Shown piece by piece: positions 1 to 11,608 of a stretch of DNA of 38,904 nt (the stretch's first letter is position 1; each line of letters begins with the position of its first letter). The stretch spans positions 192 to 39,095 of the forward strand of contig LXFE01000695.1 in assembly GCA_001929475.1 (NCBI GenBank), in the 5' to 3' direction. The notes beneath the pieces were generated by a model that did no database searches, was not told where the DNA came from, and worked only from the letters and a program-made list of their open reading frames with translations. Origin of the DNA: Neolecta irregularis DAH-3 (lineage: Eukaryota; Ascomycota; Neolectomycetes; Neolectales; Neolectaceae). The translations under genes were made by a program, and so were the position numbers.

Positions 1-255
1 TACCGACGACCCCGCCGTCCCTTCAAGCGACCCCGCCTCGGCCTCGCGGGCTGCCTGCGCAAACTGCACAAAGGCCGCTTGTGCCGCAATCGCCGCGTCG
101 GGCGGGCGGCAGGACGCATCTGGCGGGCGGCAGGACGCATCCGCAGAGCGCACCAGCCCTGCTGCCAGCGCCGACACGGCCATGCGCAATGTCGCCAGCT
201 CCCGCTGCAGCTGCTCCACCCGGCTCAGGCGCGATCTGGTGGTGCAAGACATCAT
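1..255 (-). CDS. Possible coiled-coil protein, 5' end only (runs off the left edge)
   Basis: An open frame starts at the ATG at 255-253 and runs without a stop for 85 codons to the edge. The protein begins MMSCTTRSRLSRVEQLQREL, and leucines in the first 35 residues have heptad-like spacing, suggesting a short coiled coil. A 21-bp tandem duplication (101-121 and 122-142) lies inside it and keeps the frame, so the peptide DASCRPP occurs twice in a row. The start is divergent from the helicase start, only 48 bp away. I recognise no family. GC content is high here, which favours chance open frames, and another frame on the same strand (361 to 23) is also open, so this is only a candidate. Confidence 0.35.
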   Translation of the reverse strand, partial: MMSCTTRSRLSRVEQLQRELATLRMAVSALAAGLVRSADASCRPPDASCRPPDAAIAAQAAFVQFAQAAREAEAGSLEGTAGSSV

Positions 256-303
256 CCGCTATCCGCCGCGCCATAAATTTTTCACTCCTTCTCTTTCTGC
301 CCC
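256..303. promoter_or_regulatory. Possible 48-bp divergent promoter
   Basis: This is the gap between the candidate leftward ATG (255) and the helicase ATG (304). It holds an AT-rich core (ataaattttt) followed by a pyrimidine tract. If both starts are right, the two genes share a very small promoter, or transcription starts inside the neighbour. Confidence 0.25.
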
Positions 304-3300
304 ATGCTCCGCCGCACTGCCGCCCTGCGGCCCCGCCTCCCACCCGCGCTCTTCCGCACACAGGCCACTAAACAGCGCTCCAGAAAAGACCTGCAGTCCC
401 CCCTCCCGCCCTCGCCAGAGACCGTCTACGACAAATCCAAACTCTTCGACAGCGTGCAGTCCCTCGTCGCCTCGAAAAATCTGCCCCGGGTCAACAACTA
501 CGACGCAAAATCAACAATTACACGGGCCCTCGGCCTCTCAACATACAACGTCTCCAAACGCAGACTCGCAACTTCCCAATCCTGCCCCTGGGCCTGGGAG
601 GCCCTCGTAGACATCCGCATCGACAAGTCCCGCTGCCTAGAGTCCCTTGGCCACGGCCCCTCCAGTGCAGATGCAGTCGCTTGCGCTTGGTTACACGCCC
701 TCTTGGAAATCTACTCCTCCCCTTTGATCGATCAGCTGCACGACCCAAACGATCCCCTGCGTACTTCCTCCGTCACAGACACCCTCTGGTCCTCAGAACA
801 GGATGCCCTCAAAGACGTCTACGACTACTGCGGCCGCTTTGACGAAACTCCCCTCATAAACAGAAGTAACCCCCGCCGCGACCAAGAAATTACGGTGGAA
901 ATATCCCTGCCAACTCAAAATATAATTGCCCGTGGCGCCTCAAAAAGTGTCATAAACGCCCACATCCTCGCCGCAATCGCCTTCAAACAGGCTGCTGAAG
1001 AATACCACAAAGAACACGGCCAGTCAGACCTCCTCGTCAAAGACCTCTCTCATCTCTCTACCCAAACAGCAATGACGTTTCTCGAATTCAGATCAATGAA
1101 ACTCAGACTCTCCCATCCCCGCTCCACCCTCCACAAATCCCCCATTAAAGGCCTCTGGGCCGCTTCAGTCTCCATCGCAGACAAGGAACTCGGCTCCGTA
1201 GATATGACCTCAAAAAAACACGCTGAAGAAGTCGCATACCTCGTCGCCGCAATAGAAGTAAAAAAAGAAGAACCAGACCTCTATAACGACTTTCTTAAAA
1301 CAATAGCTTCTTCCGGTGGCCATCTCCTCAAACCCCTCAAACCTTTCGATACAGAATTTGATAGAGACACCTTTGACGCCATGGACGACACCCTCTTTCA
1401 CCTAAAACGCCTCGGTTGGAACCCATCACACTCCCTTCCCCTGCCATCCATCACTCAACAAGATATCGGAAAAAGAATGAAACCCGCTAAACGCTTTTCC
1501 CAACCAGAACTTGGCTGCAAATCATTTCTCCTCAAAGCAAAATTGGAAGCTTACCATGCAAACGAAAACATCGCAGAATTGCGCGCCAAAAGAGCAGCAC
1601 TCCCCATGTCGGCATACAAACAACAACTCCTCGATCTCGTCAAGGACAATCCGGTTTCTGTTGTTATAGGCGCTACAGGCAGCGGCAAAACTACTCAGGT
1701 ATTATCATTTCAAACTAGACTAATACTAGCTACCCCAAATCATACTAGACAATGAAATTCAAGCCTGCAACGGCAGTCGCTGCAATATCATCTGCACCCA
1801 GCCTCGTCGCATAGCAGCGACCTCGGTAGCCTTGCGCGTTGCCAACGAGAGAAACGAACGACTCCAAGAAACCGTTGGCTACCAGGTTCGATTCGATTCA
1901 AGACCTCCCCAACCCAACGGAAGCATCTCGTTCTGCACTACCGGCGTTCTCCTTCGCCAATTGCAAGAATCAATCACCGAAACTCTTCGTGATGTCACGC
2001 ACATCATCATCGACGAAGTCCATGAACGCGACATTCAAATCGACTTTTTGCTAGTCATTCTCAAACGAATGCTAAAAGATCGCCTAGACAAAAATATTCA
2101 GGCACCCAAAATCGTCTTGATGAGCGCTACCATCGACTCCAACCTCTTTACTGAATATTTTCAAGATCTTTTTCCAAAGGGTACTGCCTGTCCTAAAATA
2201 GATATTCCCGGTCGCACGTTCCCTGTTGCGTCCCACCATCTCGATGAAATAAACGCAGACTTGAAATCGAGATATCCGGTTGCCCGAGCCCCGCTTTTAT
2301 ACGATGCCGATTCAAATATTTTCCTCGACCGCGAACAAGAATTTAAATTAAAAAATGATCGATCTATCGACGTCGTTGATCAAGCGGAAGACCGGGATAT
2401 AGGCGCCCGGATAAATTGGGATGGTAAAAGTGTAATCGGATTCAATGGTCTAATTCAACTTTCTACATCTCAAGACGACGCTAGAATACCGTACGGGTTG
2501 ATGGCTACGCTTATTGCCCATATCGCTGCAACTACAACCGAAGGCTCAATCTTGGTTTTTCTGCCGGGTCTCGTAGAAATTACTAATCTGCACAATCTAC
2601 TCGTTAGAAAACCGGTCCTCGATGCAGATTTAACGGATACGGAGAGGTATAGGATATACATGTTACATTCTTCCATCCCGCAAATGCAACAAGAAGTCTT
2701 TGATAAACTACCTCCTGGCGTCCGAAAAATCATCCTCTCTACAAATATTGCAGAAACATCAATCACGATTCCAGATGTAGTGTTTGTTGTAGATAGTGGG
2801 AAACACCGCGAATTAATGTATGACCAGACTTCACGGATGTCGAGTTTGGCGTGTACTTGGATTAGTAAAAGTAATGCCCGGCAACGAAGTGGAAGAGCAG
2901 GTCGCGTACAACATGGCCATTATTATTCAATGATGACTAATGAACGATTCGATTCTTTGCAGATTGCTTGTCAACCGGAAATTCTTCGAGCGGATTTACA
3001 GAAAATTTGTTTGGATATAAAGTTACTTGGAATGGGCGATTCCGTTGAAACGGTGCTGTCAGAGGCTATCCAGCCGCCAGATCCCGTGGCTGTGGTTACT
3101 GCTGTACAACATTTAATGGCGCTGGACGCCATGGATTCTAGCGAAAATTTAACTCCACTAGGACGGGTTCTCGCCGTTTTGTACGTGTCCCTTGAACATC
3201 TCGACTAATTGCCAGGCCAGTCGAACCTTCGCTTGGAAAAATGGTTCTTTTGGGAGTTATTTTCAAATGCCTGGATCCAGTATTAATCCTCGCCGCGTCA

Positions 3301-4641
3301 ATCGGCACCAAAGACCCGTTTCTCTGTCCCCCACACGCTCGAGCACAAGCCGAAAGCAGTAGATTGAATTTCACTCAAGGTTCTAAATCAGATCAAATTG
3401 GTCTGTTGAATGCATTTACACAATGGCGTCAACTGAAATCTCTTCCAAACAGTCGACAAGCACAATCTGAATTCACATTCAACAATTTCTTGCATAGAAA
3501 TTCATTATCCACAATAGACCAAATCGCAAGACAAATACTCGAATTGCTAATAAAAGCAAATCTAGTAAAACCAGATCGCACCATGAGTCAAAATTTCCGG
3601 TTTGGACCACCCGAAATGAACGTTAATTCCGAATCTATACCGTTGTTGAGGTCGTTGTTGACGGCCGGATTGTACCCAAACATCGCATGCAAAATATCAG
3701 AGTCGAAAAAGGGGTTACGAACTCTGCATAATTCGTGTTCTTTAATTCATCCTTCTTCGGTAAATTCCATGCGAAGGCAAAGAGCACATGAAACAAAATC
3801 ATCGCCGCTGTTTTATACTTTTAGCTCTAAAATGAAGGCCGCTGACGAGTCTTCTCGTGCTGTGTTTCTACGATCAACGACCGCCGTTGATCCGTTGAGT
3901 TTACTAGTTTTCGGGAGACAACTTGAGCAAAAAGGATGGGTGTTGACTGTCGATCAATGGTTGCCATTTTACGTTAAAGGTCGAAGTTGTGGTGTTATAC
4001 TGGATTTCAGAGAAGCAGTGTACAGTGTACCTCGTCCCACTGGAATTAATACTAATTACAAGATTCTGTCTACTACTTTTGCAAGGCTTGGTCAGCAGCA
4101 ATTCAACGCGTTGTCCGATGACGATGAAAATGAACGGTCATTGGGCATGTCAAGTCCCAGTTACTCCCGCTTTGAACGATCCGCAGAAATAGATTGCGAA
4201 ATTCGTCGACGCGAACAATTGACACAAGGCTTTGTACAAACTTTGGAAATTTTCGATAAAATGATAAATCCAGTTTCAGACTCGGATCGACCTTCTAATC
4301 GGAATTTTTCCAGAGAGCCCAGAGAACATTTCAAACCTATTGACAATAAATTGGAACCTGATGGGTTTGTATCTAATTGTAAACGTCCAAATCAGGAATT
4401 CCATCCAAATAACTTTCTGTCAGACTTGCTCGAATCGGATAGTGCAAAAATGAGGAGATCAGTTGATACAAACCCTGCAGTCAAACTACGCGAATTTCTG
4501 TCAGACTTGAACGAATCGGGTAGTGCAAAAGTACCGACCATGAAGAGAACAGATGATCAGTCGTCAAACAATCGTCCTTCGCCATTGGGATCAAGAGAGG
4601 ATTATAATCCTCGTCCCAGTCTCCTTAAAGCGGCAATGTAA
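304..4641 (+). CDS. DEAH-family (DHX-type) ATP-dependent RNA helicase, probably mitochondrial
   Basis: Three exons (304-1698, 1730-3180, 3216-4641) give 1423 residues. Motif I is GATGSGKTTQ at about 456-465. Motif Ia is TQPRRIAA. Motif II is DEVH at about 560-563, a variant of DEAH. Motif III is SAT at about 597, motif V is TNIAETSIT at about 803, and motif VI is QRSGRAGR at about 850. A winged-helix/helicase-associated region and an OB-like end follow, as in DHX29/30/36-type helicases that unwind RNA. The N-terminus (MLRRTAALRPRLPPALFR) is rich in Arg and hydrophobic residues with no acidic residue, typical of a mitochondrial presequence, so a DHX30-like role in the mitochondrion is my inference. 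The last 130 residues are low-complexity and contain an 81-bp (27-residue) imperfect duplication around FLSDL. The first intron (31 nt) sits directly after the Walker A motif. Removing it gives TTQLPQIILDNEIQ. Confidence 0.9.
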
Positions 4642-4755
4642 AAACGAAATAGAAATATAAAATGCTGGAGTATAACATTGACCGGAGTTACCGAGTGGAA
4701 TATACATCGTCTATTTGTTTTTCTCCCACTTCTTTCTGTTATCCTCTCATAGAAA

Positions 4756-6923
4756 TTATATATTAGGTGAAACTCGATCTAGTTGTATCATTTTATCAAC
4801 GTCTTCTTCGACTATCGCGGTTATATATGATCGTGCTTCTAACGCTGCCCAGAATTTCAACCAGGTAAATATATTACCATTTGATCTCAACAGCTTGGAA
4901 CCGCTTGTAGTTCCTACTTCTCGGAGAATAGGCAATGCACTAGACCATCAGTAAATACAGATACAAATATTGGACCTTTGGAATAAGTCCATATTTGGAT
5001 CTAGTTGTCTTCCGATACCTTCGAGAAGTAAACAACTAATCACAACGTTTATGAAATCTCCTTCCATTCGTACATGGTGACTTCTCACCATTCTCAAAAT
5101 TTCATTAAGAACATCGGAAATCTTGATTTTGCCAAGTGTAAATGTCCGGCTTTTTACACTTAATATTAAATTCTGCATTTTCAACGCGAAAATGTGCTTG
5201 TCGATTACTGCGTCCGGCTGTCGACATCTCTCACACATTAATTTTCCAGCTCTGTACCCGTCAAATTCACAAATCGCTTTAAATAAATCGAGAAAATTGG
5301 CTCGGTTCACGTCGTTTAATTCAGTTACTAGACCCGTATCGATGAATATTAGTCGCGGATGAAAACCATCTTGTTCAAGACGTTGTAATTCTATATTCCA
5401 TTCTAAAGGATTTCTTTTATGCGGTTGGAGACGTTTTATAGCTTGAGATGTAGCTTCATACGCATCCATTGCGGAATCGTTGCCTCGGCTCGTAAATGAT
5501 ATAGGGTTTTTCTTTCTGTAAAATGAAACCATGATATTACCTGGATGAAGATCTGCGTGAATAAAATTATCAATAAGCAACATGTGCTAAAACTGTAAAG
5601 ACTATTTTCAACTGGGAATGCAAACCAGGAAGGCATCAAGTCCCATATCAGCCATCGCTTTATCAAAAGTTCCACATCCGTTTTCAAGAAAATGGCTCAA
5701 CGGCAGTCCATGAGAAAATTCCTCAAATAATACTTGACGAGTCGTATAGTCGGCGTACGGTGTAGGAAACGTCGCGGTTTTCCTATCCTTGAAGTTGTTT
5801 TGAAAAGTACCCAGATTGTGGGCTTCAATACGCAAGTCGAGTTGAAGACGCATCATTTCTCCAAATTTATCAACCTCGTCGGGAAGTGAAAGCCATTCTA
5901 GTGTAGGTACAGCGTTGATCAAATTGGCAAAGAATTTCATAATCCGTAAATCTCGATGGATTAGCTTTTCCACTCGAGGATGCAGGACTTTAATTGCAAC
6001 CCACGGCGATGCCTGTTCGTCAAGTGGTGAAGAAACTGGACCGGTCAGCATTTTCAATCTTTTAGATTTCGAAGACTGGCGAACTGCTACTAGATCCGGT
6101 TTCAATTTCGCTCGGTAGACCTGGTTAATAGGGTAAGAACTTGGATCACTCCATTCATACCTGAGCAATCGCACCCACACCCAGCAATTTCTCATCAAAT
6201 TCCTCGAATATTTCATAAAATTCCTTACCTCCAAAGGCCTTTCTGATAATCCTCTTGGTAGCCCAAAGTGGATGCGCTTTCGCATTCGAGTGTAATCCAG
6301 ACATCAATTCACATAATTCTTCGGGAAATATATCCGTTCGCGAGGCTGCCCATTGTCCCAACTACTCCAATCAGTAAACTCATTCCATGATTCACCAAGA
6401 CTTTGATAAACGAGGGTCCGGCTCGTTCTAATTGACAAACGAAAAATTTGTACCACCACAGCGAACCCCACGCTAAAGGTAAAGTAGCCAAAACTGGACC
6501 AAAAAGGAAAACGAGATGAATGAAGCGAAAAGTGGTGGCAATTGGTTCGATTAACCAACGTGATAAATATAATCTGATAGTATGAGCGATTCTTTGAAGA
6601 ATATTCGCGTCAGGAGGAATGTCAAGATTCAGTTCTTCCCACTCTTTCTCTGACAGTTCAAAGAGTTGTTCCTCTGATCGTGAATCGCAACATATTGTCC
6701 CGCCAGCTCCAAGAAGAGAAAACAACCTTGCTGCTTGAGCATGGCGAGAATATCGAGGCCTTGGAAGCTGTTTCAATCGCGTAAACCCTCTCGATCCAAT
6801 CACTCGAGCTCGAATGCTCACTTGGATACTCCGGAATATAACCAGGCGTGGCGAAAACTTTAGGGGAAGTAATCCCACTTGGACGCATGACATGGAGGTC
6901 AATCCCAAATCCACCCGAGACAA
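4756..6923 (-). CDS. UbiB/ABC1-family atypical kinase, ADCK2/Cqd1-like, mitochondrial
   Basis: Five exons (6923-6402, 6361-6161, 6120-5626, 5586-4976, 4939-4756) give 670 residues. UbiB signatures are present: the KxGQ motif KLGQWAASRTD (174-184), the Ala/Gly loop GVGAIAQV (235-242), the VAIKV lysine (about K285), HADLHPGN (416-423) with catalytic Asp and Asn, and DTG (489) in place of DFG. The wording KLGQWAASR and the pair of N-terminal membrane-like segments resemble human ADCK2 and yeast YPL109C (Cqd1), which affect coenzyme Q distribution. The basic N-terminus suggests mitochondrial import, probably to the inner membrane. The last intron (4940-4975) precedes a C-terminal exon ending at the TAA at 4758-4756. 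Without splicing the protein would end early at 4948. The gene converges on the helicase with a 114-bp gap. An alternative start is the Met at 6893. Confidence 0.88.
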
Positions 6924-7169
6924 CTAGTTCAGTGTCGTCATAGTTACAACACATGAATAATCCTAGATAGATACTTGATAAAGTAATTTACAGCGGAAAC
7001 ACTTTGCGAAAACAAAAAAACTGCAAAGAATGACTTTGACAAAAGATACTGCACCATAAACCAGCTCCAAAGATATTGGCCAACCCCATTGAATAAAATG
7101 AAAAAGGAAAGATCGTCCGCGGTAAACCTGGTTAAAAGAGTGCGTGGCTTTACGTCTCACTCTCCTCAT

Positions 7170-10100
7170 TCAAAGAATCCCCTTCAAAACACCACTCTCG
7201 AGCGGATTCGACAAGAATTCGAATACTCTCCACTCGATTTGCCCACATTGCTTCAGTAGGCGTTCTAATACAGTTAATAGGCTCCACAGTGTAGGTGGAT
7301 ACCTAAACGTCCATGCACGTTGACAGAGGATGACTTGCATTTGCTGAATGGCTTGTTTCAATCCATCCCTCTTAAAATGTGCAGGTTGTTTAATACTCTC
7401 ACAGGCCAATGACAAATCGTCATCTAACGAAGCGAAAATCTCCGAATCCCAACTCAGGGGGACGTTCGTCGGAGGAACAGGGAACACATGGCCAGCGTTG
7501 CCTCCACTCAAGTCGGACGGCGGTGAACTACCCTGGCGATGTACTGAGGGGTTCAGCAGAGATCCTCTCGCCATCCCTTGCAAAATACTTCGAGTCTCAT
7601 TGAGCAGTCGTTGCGCTGGTCCGTATTTCTGTCTATCGACCAAACCAATCGCTCGGGCAAGCATATCAGAGGCAAGCAGCTCGACTCGTCGCTGCATAAT
7701 TGCTGAATGTGGGGGAATACCATTACTGAATATCGTATCCAATTCGTTGGATTCAGGAGCTGGCTCTGCGGGAACCATGCTTAGGACCAGAAGCTGAGGT
7801 TGAGGAAGTCTATGGACAAATTTATCTTTAACTGGATCCGTCCAGGATAGGTTGACTGAGAAGATTGGTGCTTCTTCAATTAAATCCCCGGTGTCAAGTT
7901 CATAGCCAACTTCTCCGACCGCTTCGAGACCTGATCGAATTGCTTCCCATGGGTCATCATGCATGGCGGACTTGTCCACTCTCTTCATATCTGTTTCGAC
8001 AATGAGCTGGACGAGAATGTCCTTCTTATCACCGAAACGCAAATCACCAATTTCTGCTTCCGCCTCTCGACCATTTGCTCTAACGAGACACCTGTGAGCG
8101 CCAGAAACTTTGGCAAAATGGGCATGTGATCCTTCAGGTGTTCGGAGTTTAACTTTAAGCCTTTGATGAGAGAGATGTTGCAGACCGCCAAGACATCCCG
8201 CGACTGATTCTCGAAGCATGTACCAATCTTTAACATACGTATATGAACCACCGGTTTCACTTGCCAGATCTGCAAGTAGCCGAGGAACATGAGTCATTCC
8301 ATAGCCAAAAGAATAGATCGCACTTCTTGAAATTCAATAGGAGGTCAAATTGGTTACATACTTGACGAGCTCTGCACGATTCAGGATAAAGTCTTTACCT
8401 TCTTCACCGGTGGGATCAGTTGTAGTTGGACAATCACTTATTAACAAAATATTGGCCAATGGATTTTTGGCTTTTCGTTGCATGAGAAGGTCCAGAGCTA
8501 TACCATCAGTACAGCATCACTCAGAGCCCAAAGTACCTTGATTAATGCCATCAACTACATCTGAAGCATTTTTAACGTTCTTTGAACCAGCGCGAATCTT
8601 GTCAACGGCTTTTTCCCACTGAGCCCAACTCTTTCTCATAAAGCCCGTTTGAATCTCTGCGCCATTTTCAGAACCAAACAAAACAATCGCAATTCTATCG
8701 CGATCTCCCATATTATGAGTGATAAATCGCAACGTGTCTTTAAGCAAAGACATCTTAAGACCTTGCATAGAGGTTGCAGCAGATGCTACAACCACGATGT
8801 CTAGAGGAATATGGTGTTCGCCGAATAAGGGACCACCGGTAGTATTATATCTTCCATACGCATTATATGTTGGAGCCGTGAGGGCGGTGAACGCAGATGG
8901 TGTTATTGATGCACGGTTTCGAGCAAAAAGGCTATTCTTTGAGAAAATTGTTCGAGTTTCCGAGCCAATAATTGAGCCTACATCGTCAAATTCACGACAA
9001 TCATCACCGTCTTCAAAGTGACTGTATCGTCGATTGTCGTTTCTTGGATCAAGCGTATCTCGATCGGGTTCTTGTTGATCTTGGCCTAAAAGTGCTGACT
9101 TCCATTGTTGCAATTGAGATATAGCGGAGAAATTGATACTAAAGGATTCTAGATCATCGGTATCTAGTGTCATTGTAAGTGACAGTTCACCTTATCATTA
9201 ACAAGCTAAAAAGAGGCAAAGGATTACCTCCAGCACTGGTGTCGACAACTCGTTGAATATGCTGAAGATAGATTGAGCCTTTCAGGGTATATTTGAAAGT
9301 TTCTTTCTTTCTTCCCCAAGTTGAGGGCGACTTCTGCTTCAAACATAACATGAGTTTCTCAAACAAGAAAACCTCAAATTCTCTCGACGATCCATTCATT
9401 CCAACAGCCAACACATCCCACATACGTAATTTTCCAGCTTGATGGATATTAATGCCACGCCAATTGATGACACTGTTTTTGAGATTCTCAAGTATAACTG
9501 TTTGGTTTGGAGGTGGGACATTTGGGACTTTGAGATATGATATCGCCTCTTGTTGAGATTTAATGTGTAGTTGTTGGGTGGACCGTTTGTCTGTCGACTG
9601 AGTGACTGAACGGGCGTCATTCCCTTGTTTCTCGTCTGACATTTGCGAGCGAAACTCAGGGAAGCCAGAACTTACATGGAGTGAATCAGATAAACGTCTT
9701 CGAGCCGGTATTTCGATAGTAACGAGACATGTTATACTTTGCGAATCTGGTCGACGAGTAATTGTAGGAAATTCTGAGCGAATGGTAACTCTGGGTCGTG
9801 GAATTTCAAGTTTCAGTGTTCGTGTATCAACTGGATTCTCCAGTTCTTGAGCATCCATGACGTTCAACGCACCTTGAATTGCTTTCACATTACTAGGACG
9901 GACTTGGCTACTGGTGTGATAATTATCAGATCTTGTTCGCGTTGCCTTTTGGGAATACGAATCTACTTGATTAATCGACGACATTCGTTCACTCATACCA
10001 GGAGTTTGTCTTTTCGCGCCGCCTTTTAGGTTGAGTGGTTTACTACAAATCGCACATTGATTGAACTCTTTAGAAAACTCATGGAAACAATCTTCGTGCA

Positions 10101-10455
10101 TTACATGTGTACAATCTATCGGTTCTATGACTCGTTCTCCTGGAAGGTTGTGAGCCAGTGATTCGCTTTCAATCAGTTCTGATGCTGTGAATACCATGAA
10201 ATACCCGCAGACCGCACATTCGGCCTTTGAATGATTCGTATGCATATTAAAAGCACCATCGCTTTCTTCTGCTTTCCGTGCATGACTTGATGAAGGAGGA
10301 GCTCGATGAATTCCCGATAACCCCTGATCTCGAGGGGACGTTTGGCGCAAAGCGGGAAGCTGCGATTCTAGAGGAATCGGCGTATTGAAGTAGCTGTTCT
10401 GACTTTTGTTTGACTTGGAGCTGAAGAAGTCGCGTCTTCTCCCAAAGAGCGACAT
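7170..10455 (-). CDS. RING-H2 / PH / VWA scaffold protein, Far1/Ste5-like
   Basis: Four exons (10455-9228, 9190-8537, 8497-8362, 8325-7170) give 1057 residues. A RING-H2 finger lies at 80-137 (C80, C83, C115, H117, H120, C123, C134, C137). After about 170 low-complexity residues comes a PH-like fold (about 310-440; LRMWDVLAVG, KYTLKGSIYLQHI). A VWA domain starts near 539 (PLDIVVVASAATSMQG). Its MIDAS motif is degenerate, because the usual DxSxS aspartate is missing. The rest resembles a VWA-interacting region. RING, PH and VWA in this order is the architecture of the fungal pheromone MAP-kinase scaffolds Far1 and Ste5, which bind G-beta-gamma, membrane lipid and the MAPKK. That role is inferred from domain order. 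An unrelated VWA/RING E3 ligase is the alternative. Confidence 0.8.
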
Positions 10456-11608
10456 TGAGTAGGGAGGAATATGTCTGCAAGGAATGAAAAATGTCCTTCG
10501 CGTCCCCTGACGCGAATCCTATGATTTAAGACCTCTGCCGGATACTATAAGTCACAGACAAATAGCCTCAGGTCGAGAAGGGTCGGAAACAAATCAGAGA
10601 GCTGCAATCCGGTATTCTTTATGCAGAAGCAGCAGCAGAAGCAGCAGAAGCAGCGTAGACAGGGCAGAACAATGCTGCCTGCTGCGAGGCTCAGACAAGA
10701 GCGGTATCAGGGCACAGAGTAAGGTATTTCATATGAACTCCTCTAGTGCCCAAGTCGGCCCTGTGCTCCATATTTAGAGAGCAACTAGCGTGCTTCAGGT
10801 CTAGTGTCTCCAGGGGACGAAATCTGGGACAGCAAAGAATACACTGAGCTGCAAAGTTTGCTATGATACAAGCAGATGTGCAGAGTTAAGCATTTCGTCG
10901 CGGGCTAGATGCCGAAGAGTGCGATGAGTAGTGTGAGTAGTGAGTTCAGTGAGACACCAAGATCATCCCGATTCTTGTCCAGAATGCGTCCGTTACAGCA
11001 GCAGTTTAAGAACCGTCGCGATCTTATGGTCTGCGTTACTGCTACCAGCGATATGCAGACGGAACCAAGATAGCTGAATTGCCGAGAGAAACCACATCTG
11101 TGGAAGTATTCTTGCTGTATCACCAGTCGCGCTTGCTCACATGTGACGAATTCGACCGATGGGACAAGAGTTGCTAGCAGACACTACAATTGAGGTCGCG
11201 ATGTCTGATTTGGACTGGAAAATCTATAAAGATCCTTGTAAGAATGTCACTATCTTTGTGCAGTTGGTGTGCCATATCTGAAAGACCTAGCTATTCCCCG
11301 CGCTCCTATATATAGATATAGGGCTTGAATTCTGGGGAAGGTTTCGATGGTTCGGCTTTTCAAGGGGACAGTCATTACTGTACGTCATTCCAACCGAGAC
11401 AACAGTGAGGGACTAGCAATCCAAGAGCACGAAGACAATGAAAAATTTATCAATAAGGCAGAAATCTTTTTGCTGGACGAGGACACAGTTTGATTGATAT
11501 TGCACGCTTAAAAGAAAGTACAGCTACATTCAATTGCCCGAAACATAAACAACTCAATAATAATCAGCCATCAAGACATCACTATGCAACCCTTTGGTAC
11601 CAGGAGCA
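10456..11608. other. Gene-poor interval (1.15 kb) with an AGC-rich tract and TATA-like sequence
   Basis: No convincing gene is visible. A short imperfect AGC/AGA-GC repeat lies at about 10623-10665. A run of TATATATAGATATA lies near 11307-11320, about 30-40 bp before an ATG at 11347 that opens a 48-codon frame ending at 11493. That small frame matches no family I know. The interval is the upstream region of the leftward Far1-like gene and the downstream region of the Yra1-like gene. Confidence 0.5.

Noticed and set aside
6963-7169. 68-codon minus-strand frame beside the Far1-like stop, containing FIQWGWPISLEL
   Set aside because: It briefly resembles Tom7 (a GW-P motif) and has a plausible 33-nt intron, but the Tom7 C-terminal NP-LI signature is absent and no start or end is convincing.
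10620-10670. AGC/AGA-rich tract as a microsatellite or CRISPR-like repeat
   Set aside because: It is short and imperfect with no spacers. It is a simple low-complexity patch.
11347-11493. 48-codon plus-strand frame downstream of a TATATATA run
   Set aside because: No homology, no intron evidence, and length within chance expectation.
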